NCBI GenBank assembly: GCA_004431415.1
Contig: QPMI01000247.1
Coordinates: 1 to 64,000 of the forward strand
Source: Cyanophora paradoxa
Lineage: Eukaryota > Glaucocystophyceae > Cyanophorales > Cyanophoraceae
Direction of reading: 5' to 3'
DNA: 64,000 nucleotides
Shown piece by piece: positions 46,846-59,324 of this stretch. The notes beneath the pieces are model-generated. The model searched no databases. It was not told where the DNA came from and saw only the letters and a list, made by a program, of their open reading frames with translations. Numbering within the stretch: position 1 is the first letter of the stretch; each line of letters begins with the position of its first letter. Made by a program: the position numbers and the translations under genes.

Positions 46846-48481
46846 ATGAGTCTCATGGCCGCATTTGCGGTGTCGGCCACGTCGCCACCGGCTTCGACGC
46901 GGCTCTCTTCGAGCGTGGGATTGAATCCGAGTGTCAGTCGGCGACCACAACCGCCAGCGACCGCAACCGCCAGCATGTCATTCCCGCAGACGGCGCGCAC
47001 GGCTTCCGGAGCACTAAACGGCTCCAGTGCGGGACTCGGCAGCGCCCCCGCCCTCCGGCGCCGGCTGCAGTTTGCCGTGGGCGCAGCGCAGAGGCCGCAT
47101 TTGTATACGTTCGCGGGCATCAAATCGGAATGCGAATCATGCGGCGATCGGTGCGAAAGCCCGCTCTCCGGCGAGAAGCATCAGCCACGTAGGCCTGCAG
47201 CTGCAGCTGCAGCTGGTTGTGGGGACTTGCCGCGGCCGGCGCCCTTGACAGTTACAGCAGCTGCAGCACGCGCTGTCGCAGCATGCGATGATACCCTGGA
47301 CTTCATCCGTGGCTCCCGCGCTGGTCTCGAACGGGCAGCGACTGCCGCGCTCGCGATCGTCGCTCTCGCGTTGACGGTGGGCCCGGCGCCCGCGGCGGAA
47401 GCGAATCCCTTCGCGTCATCGCCGGCCGTAGCCGCGGAGACGCTGCGCGCACCATCTGGCGCACGAGCCGCCCCCTCCCGCATGGACGCCGCCGTGACAC
47501 CGAATCCAGCCGAGCAGTGGCGCGAGTGCAATCGCCCGAGCAGGTCCGCCCATATGCTTGGACCCGACCGCGATCGCCTGGCCCTTGCCCGCGGCCGAGG
47601 CCGAGACGCGCGCGCGCGCGCGCCGCGGCCGCAGGTCGCGCGTGTGCGACGCCGACGGCCTGCTCTCCCCCGCGGCGGCGGACAGGCTGGACGCCGTCGC
47701 CGACGAGGTCGAACGCCAGCACGGCTTCCAGGTCCGCCCCGCCCGGCCCGCCGGCCGCAGAGCGAGCTGGCATGGCTCGCAGTAGCCCGCGCGCCCCGCG
47801 GCCGGCCGGCCCGTTGGGCGCGTCTTATTTCGCGGTCGGCCGCCTCAGGTTCGGTTCGCGGTGGTGCGGTTCGTGAAGTCGTCGGGGCCGCGGGCCACGG
47901 CGGCGGAGGCCGAGGCGGTGGCGAGGCGCCTCCACGAGCGGTGCGCCGACCTAGGCTTTCGCCCGCGCGCCCGGCCAACGCGCGCGCGCGTTCGCCTCGC
48001 GCTTGCGAATCGACGAGCGCGGCGCGGCGCGGCGCGGGGGGCAGGTGGGGCGTGGGGCACGCCGGCGAGGGCGACGGGGTCATGGTCCTCGCCAGCGTCG
48101 ACGACCGCCACATAGTCATCTCCACGGGTCCGTCCGGCCGACCGCGGGTCGCTCTCGCCGAGTTGGCCTGCCGCCGCCAGCGGCCCCGGCCCGGCCCCGC
48201 CGACCGGTTTCGCGCCCTGCAGGGGGCAGGGCGTGGCAGCGCCTCTCGGAAAACGACTGCTCCGAGATCGCCGCGTCGGCGCGGCGGCGTCTCCGGCGGG
48301 ACCCGGGCGACTACGACGGAGCCCTCATCAAGCTCGGTGCGTGCACCTTGGCCTGCGAGCTGCAGCCGAGCTGCAGCCGGTACCGGTGTTCAACATTCCA
48401 CGTGCGCAGGGGAGCGAGTCGCGCAGCGCCTGTCGAGCGATCACGGTGCGCGCGCTGCGGCCCGCGCCGCGCGCCTCTTAG
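46846..48481 (+). CDS. Probable thylakoid-lumen TPM-domain protein (TLP18.3/Psb32-like)
   Basis: The N terminus from 46846 (MSLMAAFAVSATSPPASTRL) is Ser/Ala/Arg-rich like a plastid targeting sequence. A second hydrophobic segment follows (AATAALAIVALALTVGPAPA, then AEAN), a typical thylakoid-transfer signal ending in an AxA-like site. The TPM domain reads VCDADGLLSPAAADRLDAVA and DEVERQHGFQ, then VRFAVVRFVKSSGPRATAAE, GEGDGVMVLASVDDRHIVIS and LSENDCSEIAASARRRLRRD with GDYDGALIKL. TLP18.3/Psb32 proteins take part in photosystem II repair in the lumen; whether this one does is inference. The exon join between the targeting part and the TPM domain (about 47515-47640) and the last exon frame are unresolved. 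Confidence 0.72.
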
Positions 48482-49514
48482 AGCCTAGCCTCGAAGGGCA
48501 GCTGCAAGCGCGCGCGGGCCCGGGGCCGCGGCGCGCGCAAGTGGCACCCCTAGCCTGGCGGGCCCGGGGGTCCGCGGGCAGCTCTAGCCATCTAGTGCTC
48601 ATGATCATGTGCATGGGCCCTGCGCAGCTGCGGCGGACGCAAGCTTAAGGGTAGCTATAGCAGATTTTTTTACATGGGTAGAAATCGTGGCGGCGGCGTG
48701 CTTGGCATTGTACATGTTCTCTTCATTATATAATGATTATCGATCGCGATAATTAATATAATGCCCACGGGCCCCGTTCATGATCTTGTCTGAGCGAGGC
48801 CTCGGGCCTAGGCCTAGGTGCCTAGGTCACCTGGTTCCGGCCGTCCGATCATGCCTTGCATGCGGGAAAATGTGCACGTGGTCATGTGTGCGGGAAATTT
48901 CAAGTTTCTCAGTCTCACTGGAGCCGATCATGATCTTAAGCTTGCAATTGCAAATCGCGATCGTTCATCATGGCATGCCTGGGCGCCCGGCGGCCGGCGA
49001 GGCCTAGGTTCCGGCCTGATCAAGATCAGATGTAGGGGTAGGCATGCGCAGCACTGCGGCACGCGCTTGGGGGTAGGGGCAGGCAGCCTGGCAGCACGCG
49101 GTTCGGCATCGTCGCCATGGCGATGCCCACCGAGCTCGAGGGGCCTCGCGCCATCGTCCCGATCGATATCAAGCCTCTCCCCGAGTACCAGTGGTGGGCC
49201 CCTACTAGGCTAGGCGCCGGCCGGAACTTAGGCCTAGCTATAGGCCTCGTTCACACAGATCGTTTTCGAATTCAGTCTCAATGCATTGCACATGTGTGTG
49301 CCTTGCATGCGTTGGATATGACGCACACGATGCACGCAGCTCGGGCGCGCGAAGAACCGAGGAGAAAAACAGATTATGATTATAGTACTTGAAAAGCCTG
49401 AGCCTGATGCTGCTGCCTACTACGGGCGCGGGGGCTCGGGGCGGGCGGGCGGGCGCTCCAGCCCCGCGCGCCCCGGGGCCCCGCTGCGGCTCCGGGGCTG
49501 CGGCGCCGCCGCGC
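48482..49514. other. AT-richer convergent spacer
   Basis: This 1-kb region lies between the TPM gene and the ATP synthase gamma stop. It contains CCTAGGCCTAGGTGCCTAGG (48811), GATCGCGATAATTAATATAA (48743) and several CATGATC/GATCATG words. A small plus-strand frame at 49120-49205 (MAMPTELEGPRAIVPIDIKP) looks protein-like but is short and isolated. Confidence 0.5.
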
Positions 49515-51307
49515 CTAGCCCTTGAGCGACTCGGCACCGGAGATAATCTCGATGAGCTCGGTGGTGATGGCCGACTGGCGGGAGCGGTTGTAGTCGAGCT
49601 GGAGGCGGTTGATCATGTCGCCGGCGTTGCGCGTGGCGTTGTCCATGGCCGTCATGCGCGCGCCCTGCTCGCTCGACGCGTTCTCGAGCATCGCGAGTAG
49701 AGCGTGTTCGCCACGTTGAACTCGAAGAGGTTCTGCGCGGCCGGGCGGCTCGGGGGCGGCGGCGCGCGGGGCGGGGGGGGGGGGGGGGGGGGGGTGGTGG
49801 GGGGGAGCGCTGTGGGGCCGGCGGGACGCACGCGGAGGATCTCCTCAGACTCGCCCTCGAACTCGTACTCATCGAATGCGTTCTGCGCGCGGCTCAGCGA
49901 CCACCGCGCGCGGGGGGAGAGGCGCGCAGGCGCCCGCGCCGGCGCACCAGGTTCGCCATGATCGCCGACGACGAGTTGATCGACTTCTTCGTCAGGTCGA
50001 ACGCGATGACCGACTTGAAGCTGCGCGGCATCGCACCGCGTCAAGGGAGCGCGCGCGAGGGACACGGGGGCGAGCGCACGTGTTGTAGATGATGGTGAGC
50101 TTGTCGAAGTCGCGGGACAGGACGCGCTCGGCGATGATAGCCGCCTGCACGCGCGGTGAGCCGGGAACAGAAACAGAAACAAAAGGAAAGGCCGGCGCGG
50201 ACCTGCAGGTAGGTGGCCGGCTGCTTCCAGAGCTCGCTGGTGCTGAGAACGATCTTCTCGCCGTACTCGCGCTGGAGCATCGGCCGGCCCTTGTCACCGA
50301 GGATCATGAGGGCGGTGTCCGCGCTCTTCGCCGCATCCGCCTTCATCGTAACCTGCGCGGAACGAGGACGATCAGACCTAGCCCGGAGACGCAGCTGCCT
50401 CTCCAGGCTCGCCTTCGTGCCCTTCACGACGGCACCGTTGATGCCACCGCAGAGACCACGGTCCGAGGTGATAGCAATGACGAGGTGCTTGAAGCCCTTC
50501 GCGTCCTGGGCCGACTCGTCGGCTGTGGGGGCGCGCCGCTCGTAAGGACACAACCAGGACGTGCACTCTGAGTAGGAACAGCTCACTGGTGATCTTGCCC
50601 TCCAGGAACTGCGACACGGAGGCGCCGAATGGCCGGGACAGCTCCATGCGGGTCTGGGCGCCACGAAGACGGGATGCGGCAACCATCTTCATGGACTTGG
50701 TGATCTTCCGAATGTTCATGACCGACTTCATGCGGTTCTTGACTGCGGCGCAAGGTCGCGTTAGCCCAGAATCGCAGGCGAGAGGCGGCGGTGCGCGATG
50801 ACGAGATCCGAAGGCAGCAGCTCGAAAGCTAAGGCCTCGACCGGATCTGAGCACAAGGCTAACCTTCCTTGCCACCACCGGCGTAGCGGACGCCGTTGGC
50901 CATCTCGCCCGCCGCGCTGCGCACACAGGCGTCAGCGGAATGGCACAGACGGCGGCACGGGGCCTCGGCACCGAGCAGCGGCCGACACGGCGGTCTCATT
51001 GGTCGCCACGCGCGCCTGCGAGGGGCACAAGACATGCATCAGTGAGACCGCGACGATCTGGCGAGCCGCTAAGCGCCGCGCGGGCGAATCCGCCGGAGGA
51101 CACGCGCAGAGTCGTTCTATAGTTGAAAGGCCGATGGCTGCTGCGTTTCCGGGGGGCTGGGCACTAGAGGAGTCGATAAGTCACAGCCAATCGCGCCCAT
51201 CGCCGCGCCCGCCGGATGCAAAGGGCTGCTCCGCTACGCCCTAAGGACCGTCCGAGCGCACGACGCACCCGCAGAAGCGTGGCGTTCCTAAGGCCCGCCA
51301 GCATCAT
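49515..51307 (-). CDS. ATPC: ATP synthase F1 gamma subunit, mitochondrial
   Basis: The central rotor shaft of mitochondrial F1Fo ATP synthase. Core exons are unmistakable: [134 protein letters not shown] and the C-terminal helix [20 protein letters not shown] ending GAESLKG with stop at 49515. A first exon [13 protein letters not shown] at 51307 looks like the start of a mitochondrial presequence, but the exons between it and [16 protein letters not shown] (about 50910-50870) are tentative. I see no regulatory Cys insert of chloroplast gamma type, which favours mitochondria. Confidence 0.94.
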
Positions 51308-51466
51308 CGTGGGTACCCGAACTGTGGAGGGGGGGGAGGCATATCGTCGGGGTACTCACGCACTTGGTGGACTAACGTTGTGACCGGGGTCACCACAGTA
51401 GCTCACAGAAGCTTACACAACGAGCGCGCGATGATGGAAGCCAGCCCCGCTCTCCCGATTCGTTGC
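51308..51466. promoter_or_regulatory. Bidirectional promoter region, ATP synthase gamma and BTB gene
   Basis: About 160 bases separate the two divergent start codons. It includes a G-run at 51330-51338 on the plus strand. Function inferred from geometry. Confidence 0.35.
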
Positions 51467-52344
51467 ATGGATAGCCAGACGCGGATCGTCACCCTCGTGC
51501 GTCCGGGTCCGGGTTCCTCCGAGTCTGCTCTCTGCGCCTCTAAGGCTCTTCTCGCGTGAACAGAACGTTGGTGGCCGCCGGTTCCAAACAACTCTAGGTT
51601 CGCCTTGTTGGATCGGTTGCCGACCCGCCGACCGCAACGGTCCAGCGGCCGCCGGCACTTATTTCCGTGCTCCCGGGTTGTTCGTTCGCACACTGTCGCT
51701 GAATTCGGGCCTCCCCCCTCTTTGTTTCGCAGACACACTGTCGTCCCAGCCGGGCACCTTCTTCGAGTCGCTGATGCGGCACCAGTCCACCTCCGGGGAG
51801 ATCTTCATCGACAGAGACGGTGATTATCGTGCCCGTACGCGTCCTTGCGAAGCGCTGAAGCGCTCCCGGCGCGCAGCCGACTGCTTCGTGTACATCATGC
51901 GGTACCTGCGGGACAAGCGGCCGCCAGTGATCCCGAACGACCTCCCGCTCGTCGACGTGAGCGCTTGTGCACGCTTGAAGCGCCGCCGCGCCGCCGCTGA
52001 GCCGCGCCGCGCAGCAACTGCTCCGCGAGGCCGAGTTCTACCAGATCACGGAGCTCATCGAGCACCTCGCGGCGCTGAACGAACAGCTGCTCAAGGAGCA
52101 GGAGCGGACGCAGCGCGAGGCCGAGCGGCAGCTGAAGCGGAAGCCGCTGCCCCCGCCCTCGGACCCGGCGGAGGGGACCGGCTCGCCCATCGCGAAGCGG
52201 ACGCTCGTCCTGTGCTGCGAGCACGCGGGGCGCAACCTGGGCGCGATGCTCGACGCGGAGGAGGCGGCGTACCCCGACCCGGCCCCGGCCCCCCGGCGGC
52301 TCTTCGGGGGGGACCGCGTCTTCAGCACGGACGAGGACTTCTGA
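51467..52344 (+). CDS. BTB/T1 (potassium-channel tetramerisation type, KCTD-like) protein, 186 residues
   Basis: Five exons (about 51467-51496, 51564-51597, 51733-51819, 51877-51956, 52015-52344) join in frame to 186 residues. The BTB_2/T1 domain starts MDSQTRIVTL joined to NVGGRRFQTTL, then DTLSSQPGTFFESLMRHQST, GEIFIDRDADCFVYIMRYLR, PVIPNDLPLVD and QLLREAEFYQITELIEHLAA: the LNVGG, FIDRD and YILRFLR signatures of KCTD proteins. These act as oligomeric adaptors, often for Cullin-3 ubiquitin ligases. A charged coiled coil (LLKEQERTQREAERQLKRKP) and a tail with LVLCCEHAGRNLGAML follow, ending VFSTDEDF. There are no channel membrane helices, so it is not itself an ion channel. Confidence 0.87.
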
Positions 52345-52612
52345 TCGGGGGGTGCAGCAGCGAGTGGCCGCAGCCACAGCGCCCTTTCCCCATCTCCTCG
52401 CGGGTGCTTCTCAGCGCTCGCCCCCGTGCGGGCCCCCACTCTTCTGGGGCCTCGCATGGACTCTTTTTTCCGCTCTCGACGCCTCGGGAAGGTTGTTTTC
52501 TAGCTTGTTGATACGTAGGTTTCATTGGTTCTTTTGACAGAAAAAGCAGCGCCCCTTTTTGAAAAAGCGGATCGGGGGGCCAGCGGGCGGGGACGGGGGG
52601 TCGGGGTCGGAT

Positions 52613-55600
52613 CTAGAGCGCCGGCTCGCCGATCGGTGCGAATTCGAAGGAGCGAACGGCGGCGGACATCTCCTGCGGTACGTAGGGTGCCCCGGGCGTG
52701 AGCGGGTGGGTGGGGGAACAAGGAAGGGGTACGATCACCTCGAAGAGGGGGCCCTTGTCCGGGTTCCCCCCGCGGGCGGCGAAGGCGGAGGCGGCGCGCT
52801 GGAGGCGGGCGTACAGCGCCTCCAGGTCCTCCACGCTGCGGGGGGGAGAGGTCAGGGGGGAAAAGGCGGCGGGGGTACATCGCGGGGGGGGGGGGGGCGG
52901 GGCAGGGCGGACCAGCGGCCGCGGGTGTGGGAGACGGCGAGGTCGAGGAGGGAGGCGATCTCGGCGCTGTAGTCGCGCTCGGGGGCCGGCGGGGACGGCG
53001 CCCGCGCAGAGGGCGCCTCCTCCGGCTGCGAGGCCGGCGCCTCGGGGGCCGCCGCTGCCACCGCCGCCGCGCCCGCGGGGGCCTCCTGAGCCGGCGCCGG
53101 CGCCGGCGCCGGCGGCGGGGACGGGGAGGGGCGGCGGGGCGGCTCGGAGGAGGCGCCCTCGGCGCCCGACTCGGAGGCGTCGGCGGGGGCGGCGCCCGAG
53201 GCGGAGCCGCCGCGGGCGCGCTTGCGGGCGGGGGCGCCGCTCGCCGAGCTGTTGCCGCTGCTGCGGCGGGCCGCCGGCGCGGACCCCGACGCGGCCTCTG
53301 CCGAGGTCGGCGAGGTCGCGGCGGGGCCCTCCGCGCTGCCGCCAGCCGCTGCGGGGGTTTCCTCCGCCCCGGCAGCCGCCGCCGGCGCCTCCTCGGCGGC
53401 GCCCGGCTCGGCCTCGGCCTCCTTCGCGGCGGTGGCCTCGTTGGCCCCGCCCTCCTCCTCCTCCTCCTCGCTGTCCCGGTTGCGCTTCCAGCGCCGCGCG
53501 CGCGGGGCGGCCGCCGCGGGGGCCGGCTCGGCGGAGGACGAGGAGGAGGCGCGGCCCTCGGAGCCGGCAGGGATTCCCTCGATCCACGCCGGGAGCGATC
53601 CGATCTGCCGGGGCCCCTCAGAAAAGAAGAAGGGACGAACGAGAGGCGGGCGGGGCGCGCCTCGGTACCGCGGCGGGCGGCGATGCGCTCGGTGGCGCGG
53701 ACGAGGTCGCGGTCCAGGTCCCGCAGGCCCTGCAGCGCCGTCTCGTACAGCTCGTACGCCTGCCAGGTGAGCTCGTCAGGACGTGCGTGCGTGCGTGCGG
53801 GCGGGGAGGGGGCGGGCGGACGCGGGCGGTGATCTTGCGGCCAAGCTCCTGGCTCTCGGGGTTGTAGAGGCGGGCGGCGGCGAAGATGAGGCCCATATCC
53901 GCCATCAGCGGCTTCAGGCAGTTGTACCGGTGCTTGTTCTGCGGCCGTGCCGTTCGGACGGGGCTGGGGAGGCGGGGAGCGGGCGGGCGGGGAGGCATGG
54001 GGGCGGGGCGCACGATGCGGTCGATGATGGTGGAGAGGTCCATCGGCTCCTTGACGACCTCGTAGTAGTCCGGCGCCTCCTCCGCGTCCTGCCGCCCCGC
54101 CCTCTCAGGCGCGGGGTGGGGGAGGGAGGGAGGGAGGGTGGCGCACCACGGGCTGCGCGAACATCTTGAACTTGGAGTTGTACGCCAGCCGCGAGACGAA
54201 GTCCCGCAGCACCTGAGCGGCCTCTGAGCGCGGCGGGGCGGGCGGGCAGGCGGATCGCCCCCGGGCCGGCTAGTCAGTCACCTGGCGGAAGTCGCGGAGG
54301 ATCTCCTCCTCCTCGGCCTCGATCTCCTTCAGGTCCGCCGCGCTCAGCTCCGGCGCCGGCGGCGGCGGCGCGCGGGGCAGCGCCTCCGACATGCGCTGCC
54401 GCCGGCGCGCCGCGGGGTCTGTCCCCCGCCGCGTCGCCACGACGCCCGCAAGCAGCCCGGCAAAGAGCGCCCGGCGCTCCGCGTCCCCGGGGGGCGCGCA
54501 GGCCAGGCGCTGCGAGGGGGGGAAGAGCGCCGCAGCCTCCTCGGGCAGCTCGTCCGCCGGGACCTGTGCCCCCGTCCGCCCCGCCTCGTCCGCTGCGCCA
54601 AGACCGGAGCGGGGGAGCGCGGGGGCGTAGGGGCACCTCGCAGGTGGCGACGACCATGAGGGGCGCGGCGGGCGGGATCTGCGGCGCCCGTCAGGGCGGG
54701 GGCGGGGGCGGAGCGTGGGGGAGGGTACGAGCGCACGTCGCGGAGGAGGGTCCAGAGGGTGGCGCGGAGGGCGGGCTCGGCGGTGCGCCACCAGAGGTTG
54801 AGGTGGGAGAGGAGGAGGACGGCGGGCGCCGCGCGGCGGGCCTCGCCGACGGCCCGCACGAGGGCCTCCTCGACGTTCTTGGCGTTGAGGTCGGAGTAGA
54901 GGGAGGGGAGGTCGATGGCGTGCACGGGGAACTGCTCCAGGGCGTGCAGCGCCGCCGCCGCCACGTGCGCCTGGCCCGAGCCCGGCGGGCCGTGGATCAG
55001 CAGCCGCGGCCGGAAGCCGACGGCGCCGGCGCCGCCGCCGCCGAGGAGGGCCAGGGCGCGGGGCGCGTCCGGGGCGCCCGCGGAGAAGTCCTCGTCCTCG
55101 TCCGCGAACGCGTAGATGTCGTCGTCCGGGTCCGCGTCCCCGGCGGCCCGGCGGCGGCGGAGGCGGCGGAGGCGGCGGCCTCGGGGGAGGAGGCGGCGGC
55201 GGCGGCGCGGCGGCGGAGGGCGGCGTAGGGGGGGAAGACCTCCTCGCAGGCCGCGAGGAAGGCGTCGAGGGCGGGCCCCAGGACGGGGGCGAGGTGCCCG
55301 GGCAGCGCCCGCGCGTTGGTGCGCGCCGAGCGGTGCGAGGAGGGCGTGATGGCCCGGAACGCGGCCTCGAAGTCCGCACGGATGAGCCGGATCTAGACGG
55401 CGCCGCGTCAGGGCCGGGCCGGGCAAGGCCGGGCGGGGCCGGAGGGGGGCGGGCGCGTTGGGCGCACCTGGTCCAGGTCCAGGGCGCACTTCTCCGCGAG
55501 GGAGTAGATCTGGGGGTACCGCCTCCGCACGGCCCGGAGCGCCGCCTCCGTGCAGAGTGCCTTCAGGTCCGCCCCGCAGTACCTGCCGGCAGATCAGGTC

Positions 55601-58600
55601 AGATCAGATCTGATCTGATCCGAGCGGATCGTCTGGGGGGTACGGCCGCACCCGACGCAGCGGTCGGCGATGGCGTCGATGAGGGGGCCCGGGAGGGCGG
55701 GCTCCCAGCTCCGCGTGTGAATGCGCAGGATCGCCCGGCGCGACACCTGCGGGGGCGGGGCGGGGCGGGGGCGGTTCAGAGGGGCCCCTTCCGAGCAGTG
55801 CTAGGGTTCTAGGGCCGGATTCCCTTGGCGGCGCGGGCTCGGTTACCCTCTCTATCGGCACGGCGGCGAACACGCGGCGCGCCTCGCGGGCGCCAGCGGC
55901 GCGCGCTAAGCTCAACTGTAGCGAGACATATCTTCATGGCCCGGCGCCCCATACCCCTTCTCCCCTCCCTACGCGGTACCCCGGGCGGACCTGGGAGGGG
56001 AGGGGGAAGAGGAGCTCGCGGTCGAAGCGGCCGGGGCGGCGCAGTGCGGGGTCCAGGCTGTCGATCCGGTTCGTCGCCCCGATCACGATGACCTGCGGGG
56101 CGGGCCGGCGCGTCAGAGCCCGGAAGCAGGAGGAGGAGAAGGAAGAGGCAGGGAGAGGGGGAGGGGACCTGGCCGCGGGAGTCAAGGCCGTCCATGAGGG
56201 CCAGCAGCGTCGACACGATCGAGGAGTGGATCTGCGGGCGCTCAGAGGCGGGAGGGCGGCGAGGGGAGGGCGGGGCCGGGAGAAGGGGGACCTGGTCCTG
56301 CCGAGAGGAGCGGACGGGGGCGAGCCCGTCGATCTCGTCGAAGAAGATGATTGCCGGCTGCGCGAGGGCGGGCGAGGCTCAGGGCCCGAGGAGGGAGCTG
56401 GCGGCCGCGAGGGAGGGCGGGCCTGGGACTTGTAGGCGACGTCGAAGAGGAGCCGCAGCTGCCGCTCCGCCTCGCCCACCCACCTGCCCGGGCACACCGC
56501 GTTAGCCAGGAGGGAGGCGGCGGGGCGGGGCGGGGCGGGGCGGGGCGGGACGCGCTTGGTGAGGCAGTCGGCGCCCTTGCGCATGAAGAAGGAGACCTTC
56601 TTGCCGCCGGCCGAGCACGTGTTCGCCAGCGCCCTGCGGGGCGAGAGGGGCGAGCGTGAGCGCGCCGCGCCCTCGGGCCGGAGCGCGCGGGGCCCGCGGG
56701 GAAGCAGGGCGGGAAGGAAGCACCGGGCGACGAGGGTCTTGCCGGTGCCTGGCGGCCCGTAGAAGAGCACGCCCCGCGGCGGCGCGATCTTGAACTTGTC
56801 GAAGACCTGGGCGGAGGGGGCGCGAGGGTCGGAAGGAGGAGGCGGGGAGGGGAGTAGAGAAGGGGAAAGCACCTCGGGGTACAGAAGCGGGAGGATGACC
56901 ATCTCCTTAAGCGCTGCGGTGCGGGGCCGAGGGGTGAGGAGGGGGGTACAGGAGCGCGGGCGGGAGGGGGGTACGGACCGCGGACGTGCTCGTCGAGGCC
57001 GCCGACGTCGCCCCAGCCGATGCTCTGGTCGATCGTCATCGGATCGATGTCCGCCGGGCCGCTCTGGGGCGGGCAGGGCCGGGGGCGTCAGAAAGGGGCG
57101 GATGGAGGGGCTGGGGAGGGGAGGGCGCCGGACCTTGGGGCCCATGGAGGGGCCGGCCGGGCGGCGCTCCATTAGGTCCGGCAGGCCCGGGATGCTGCGC
57201 CGCAGGTAGGCCGCGTACGGCGAGTCCCCCGTGGGCGCGTCCGGCGCCAGGTTGCTCGCGTGCGCAATGCGCTCCCGGTTCTTCGCCAGCGAGCGCGCCT
57301 GGCGGGGGCAGACGCGTCAGAGCGGCCCGGGCCGGATCGGATCGGAGGGGGGGTACGGGGTTCTCGCCTGCTTGCGGGAGAACTCGTCGTCGTCGGAGAT
57401 GTTGGCGTACGCCTCTGCGAGGCTCATGAGCGAGCCGCCGGCGCGCTTCCGCCGCACCTGGCGCGCCAAGTCAGGCGGCGCGGGGCGGAGAGAAGGCGCA
57501 GGCAGGGAGGAAGGGCGCACGGCGTTGGGGGACACGCAGAAGAAGTCCCGCGGGACGGCGCCGTGCCCGCCGCTCGAGCGGCCCTCCTAGAGACGAAGAG
57601 AGCGTGAGCGGCTGGCTACAGGGAAGGCGCCGTGCCCGCCGCTCGAGCGGCCCTCCTAGAGACGCGGGCGGGAGGGAAGGGGCCGCACGTCGTCGCGGTG
57701 GCGGGAGCCGGCGGCGCGGACGGCCCGGCGCAGGTCCCGCTCGTAGCGGCGGCCTGCGAGCCCCAGCGTGTTGCGCGACGGGCTGAAGCGGTGCGCCTCC
57801 TGCCGCTTCCGCAGGCTGCGTGCGCGCGCGCGCGCGGGCGGGCGCGGTGAGCGGCGGAACGGAACAGAGCGCGCTGCGCGCCGTGCGGGCCGGGGCGAGG
57901 CAGGCAGGCAGGCACCTGTAGCGCCGCCCGCCGTCGTCCGAGCCGCTGCTGGAGGATTCGCCGCCGTCGCCGTCGCTCATGCGGCGGTCCCGCTCGCGCC
58001 GCGACGGCACGGCGCCGCCGCGGGAGGACGACGCGGCGGCCGCCGAGCGGCGCTGCCGGAGGCCGCCGCCCACCTCCCGCGCGGCCGCGAGGAACAGCGA
58101 CTCGTCGTTGCCGTTCAGCACGGGGTCCCGCTTGCGGCGGTTGGCCTTGCGCCCCGCGGGGTCCTCGCGCCCGCTCGCGCCCTCCTCCTCCTCCTCCTCC
58201 TCGCCCTCCTCCCCATCCTCCTCGCCCTCCTCCTCCTGCTCTTCGCCGCCCTCGGCGTCTCCGTCGCCGTCGGCGCCGGCAGACTCGCCGGGCGCGCCCT
58301 CCTCGCCGGCCGCGCCCTCCTCGCCGGCCGCCGGCCCGTCCTCGTCCCCCTCGCGCGCCGCGCCCTTCCGGCCGCGCTTCCGCCGCCGGCCGACACCGTC
58401 CTCGCCCTCCTCGTCCCCAGCCTCGTCGCCCGCCTCCTCGCCCTCTGCGGGCCGGGCCGGTGAGGAAGGCCGGCGGGCGGGCGCGCGGCATCGATCGCGC
58501 GCACCGGCGCGATCGGCCTCGCTCCCCTCCTCGCCGCCGTCGCTCTCGTCGCGGCCGTCACGCTCCTCCTCGTCCTGGGAAGCGTCGCGCCGGCCGCGGA

Positions 58601-58874
58601 GTCGGCGGCCGTGCCCGGGCGGCGCCGAGGAGGCGCCTTCGCCGGATCGCGGGTTGGATCCGCGCAGCGTGCGGCCGCGCGAAGCGGACGGGACAGCGGC
58701 CGTCGACGGCTCGTCCCCCGAGTCGGCCCCGCGGCGCTGTGACCGCCGCGTCGAGTAGGGGCGCGCTGGGATGTCGTCCTCGGAGTCCTCCTTGAATCTC
58801 AAGGGCTCTCTCCGGTGGCGGGACGGGTAACGCAACGAGCGCGCTCGCTCGGGCTGCGACGCGAACGTGAGCAT
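52613..58874 (-). CDS. ATAD2/Yta7-like AAA ATPase with bromodomain
   Basis: A nuclear chromatin ATPase that handles histones. The start at 58874 leads to a long acidic and Arg-rich N terminus. AAA1 spans roughly 57040-55950: [36 protein letters not shown] with GKT (Walker A), [41 protein letters not shown] (Walker B), [20 protein letters not shown] and [23 protein letters not shown]2 is degenerate: [20 protein letters not shown] has Gln in place of the Walker A Lys. A bromodomain follows ([51 protein letters not shown], with the NP of the acetyl-lysine pocket). The C-terminal extension is acidic/Ala-rich and ends [14 protein letters not shown]. Order and motifs match ATAD2/Yta7/Abo1. Confidence 0.93.
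57557..57664. repeat. 39-base direct repeat over an exon start
   Basis: The 39-base unit at 57557-57595 recurs at 57626-57664, 69 bases apart, differing at no position I can see. On the minus strand each copy contains a CTCTAG acceptor followed by the same exon start (encoding [10 protein letters not shown]). Only the downstream (left) copy continues in frame; reading on from the upstream copy meets a stop. Confidence 0.88.
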
Positions 58875-59324
58875 CGCAACCCAAAGGACGGTGCACGGCA
58901 GACCTCTTCACGGAAGCGGCCTCCATCGGAACGCTGCTTGCGCGGGCTGGGCGAGTGCCGCCGATCGCTCAAACGCTGCCGAAAGACCGCCTGGTCCACT
59001 TTTGAAGGGTGGCGCGCCGCCGGAACACCAACGGGAGGGGCCAGAGCATTAGCAAATCATTATTACAACATGGAGATGCAATTCGAACGCCGGCGGGGGG
59101 TCCGCGTGCGCGGGACGGGCGGGCGCACGCTTTGAAAATGCTTCATCTTCCCGGTAGGAAATCGTCTGCTGCCTGTTTCGGAAGGAGTATCCGGTGTGGT
59201 CGGGATCGCTCTGCTTCATCGGTTCCGGCCGGCGCTCTGCTTCCCGCGCTCAGCGCCGATGTCACCCTGTACCCGTAGGCCCAAGTTCGACTTAGTTCGT
59301 CTTAGTTCGACTGTCCAAACCCCG
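58875..59324. promoter_or_regulatory. Divergent spacer, ATAD2-like and F-box genes
   Basis: About 450 bases lie between divergent starts. Just before the F-box start there are three spaced copies of a TTAGTTCG-like word (GTTCGACTTAGTTCGTCTTA, 59285-59311). No coding sequence is seen. Confidence 0.4.

Noticed and set aside
46542-47123. Minus-strand ORF MMPANVYKCGLCAAPT overlapping the 5' end of the TPM gene and the flippase start
   Set aside because: Likely the antisense shadow of the targeting-sequence exon on the plus strand; it does not join the flippase reading frame.
49120-49400. Small plus-strand ORF starting MAMPTELEGPRAIVPIDIKP
   Set aside because: Short, isolated in a palindrome-rich spacer, composition degrades after about 30 residues; no family recognised.
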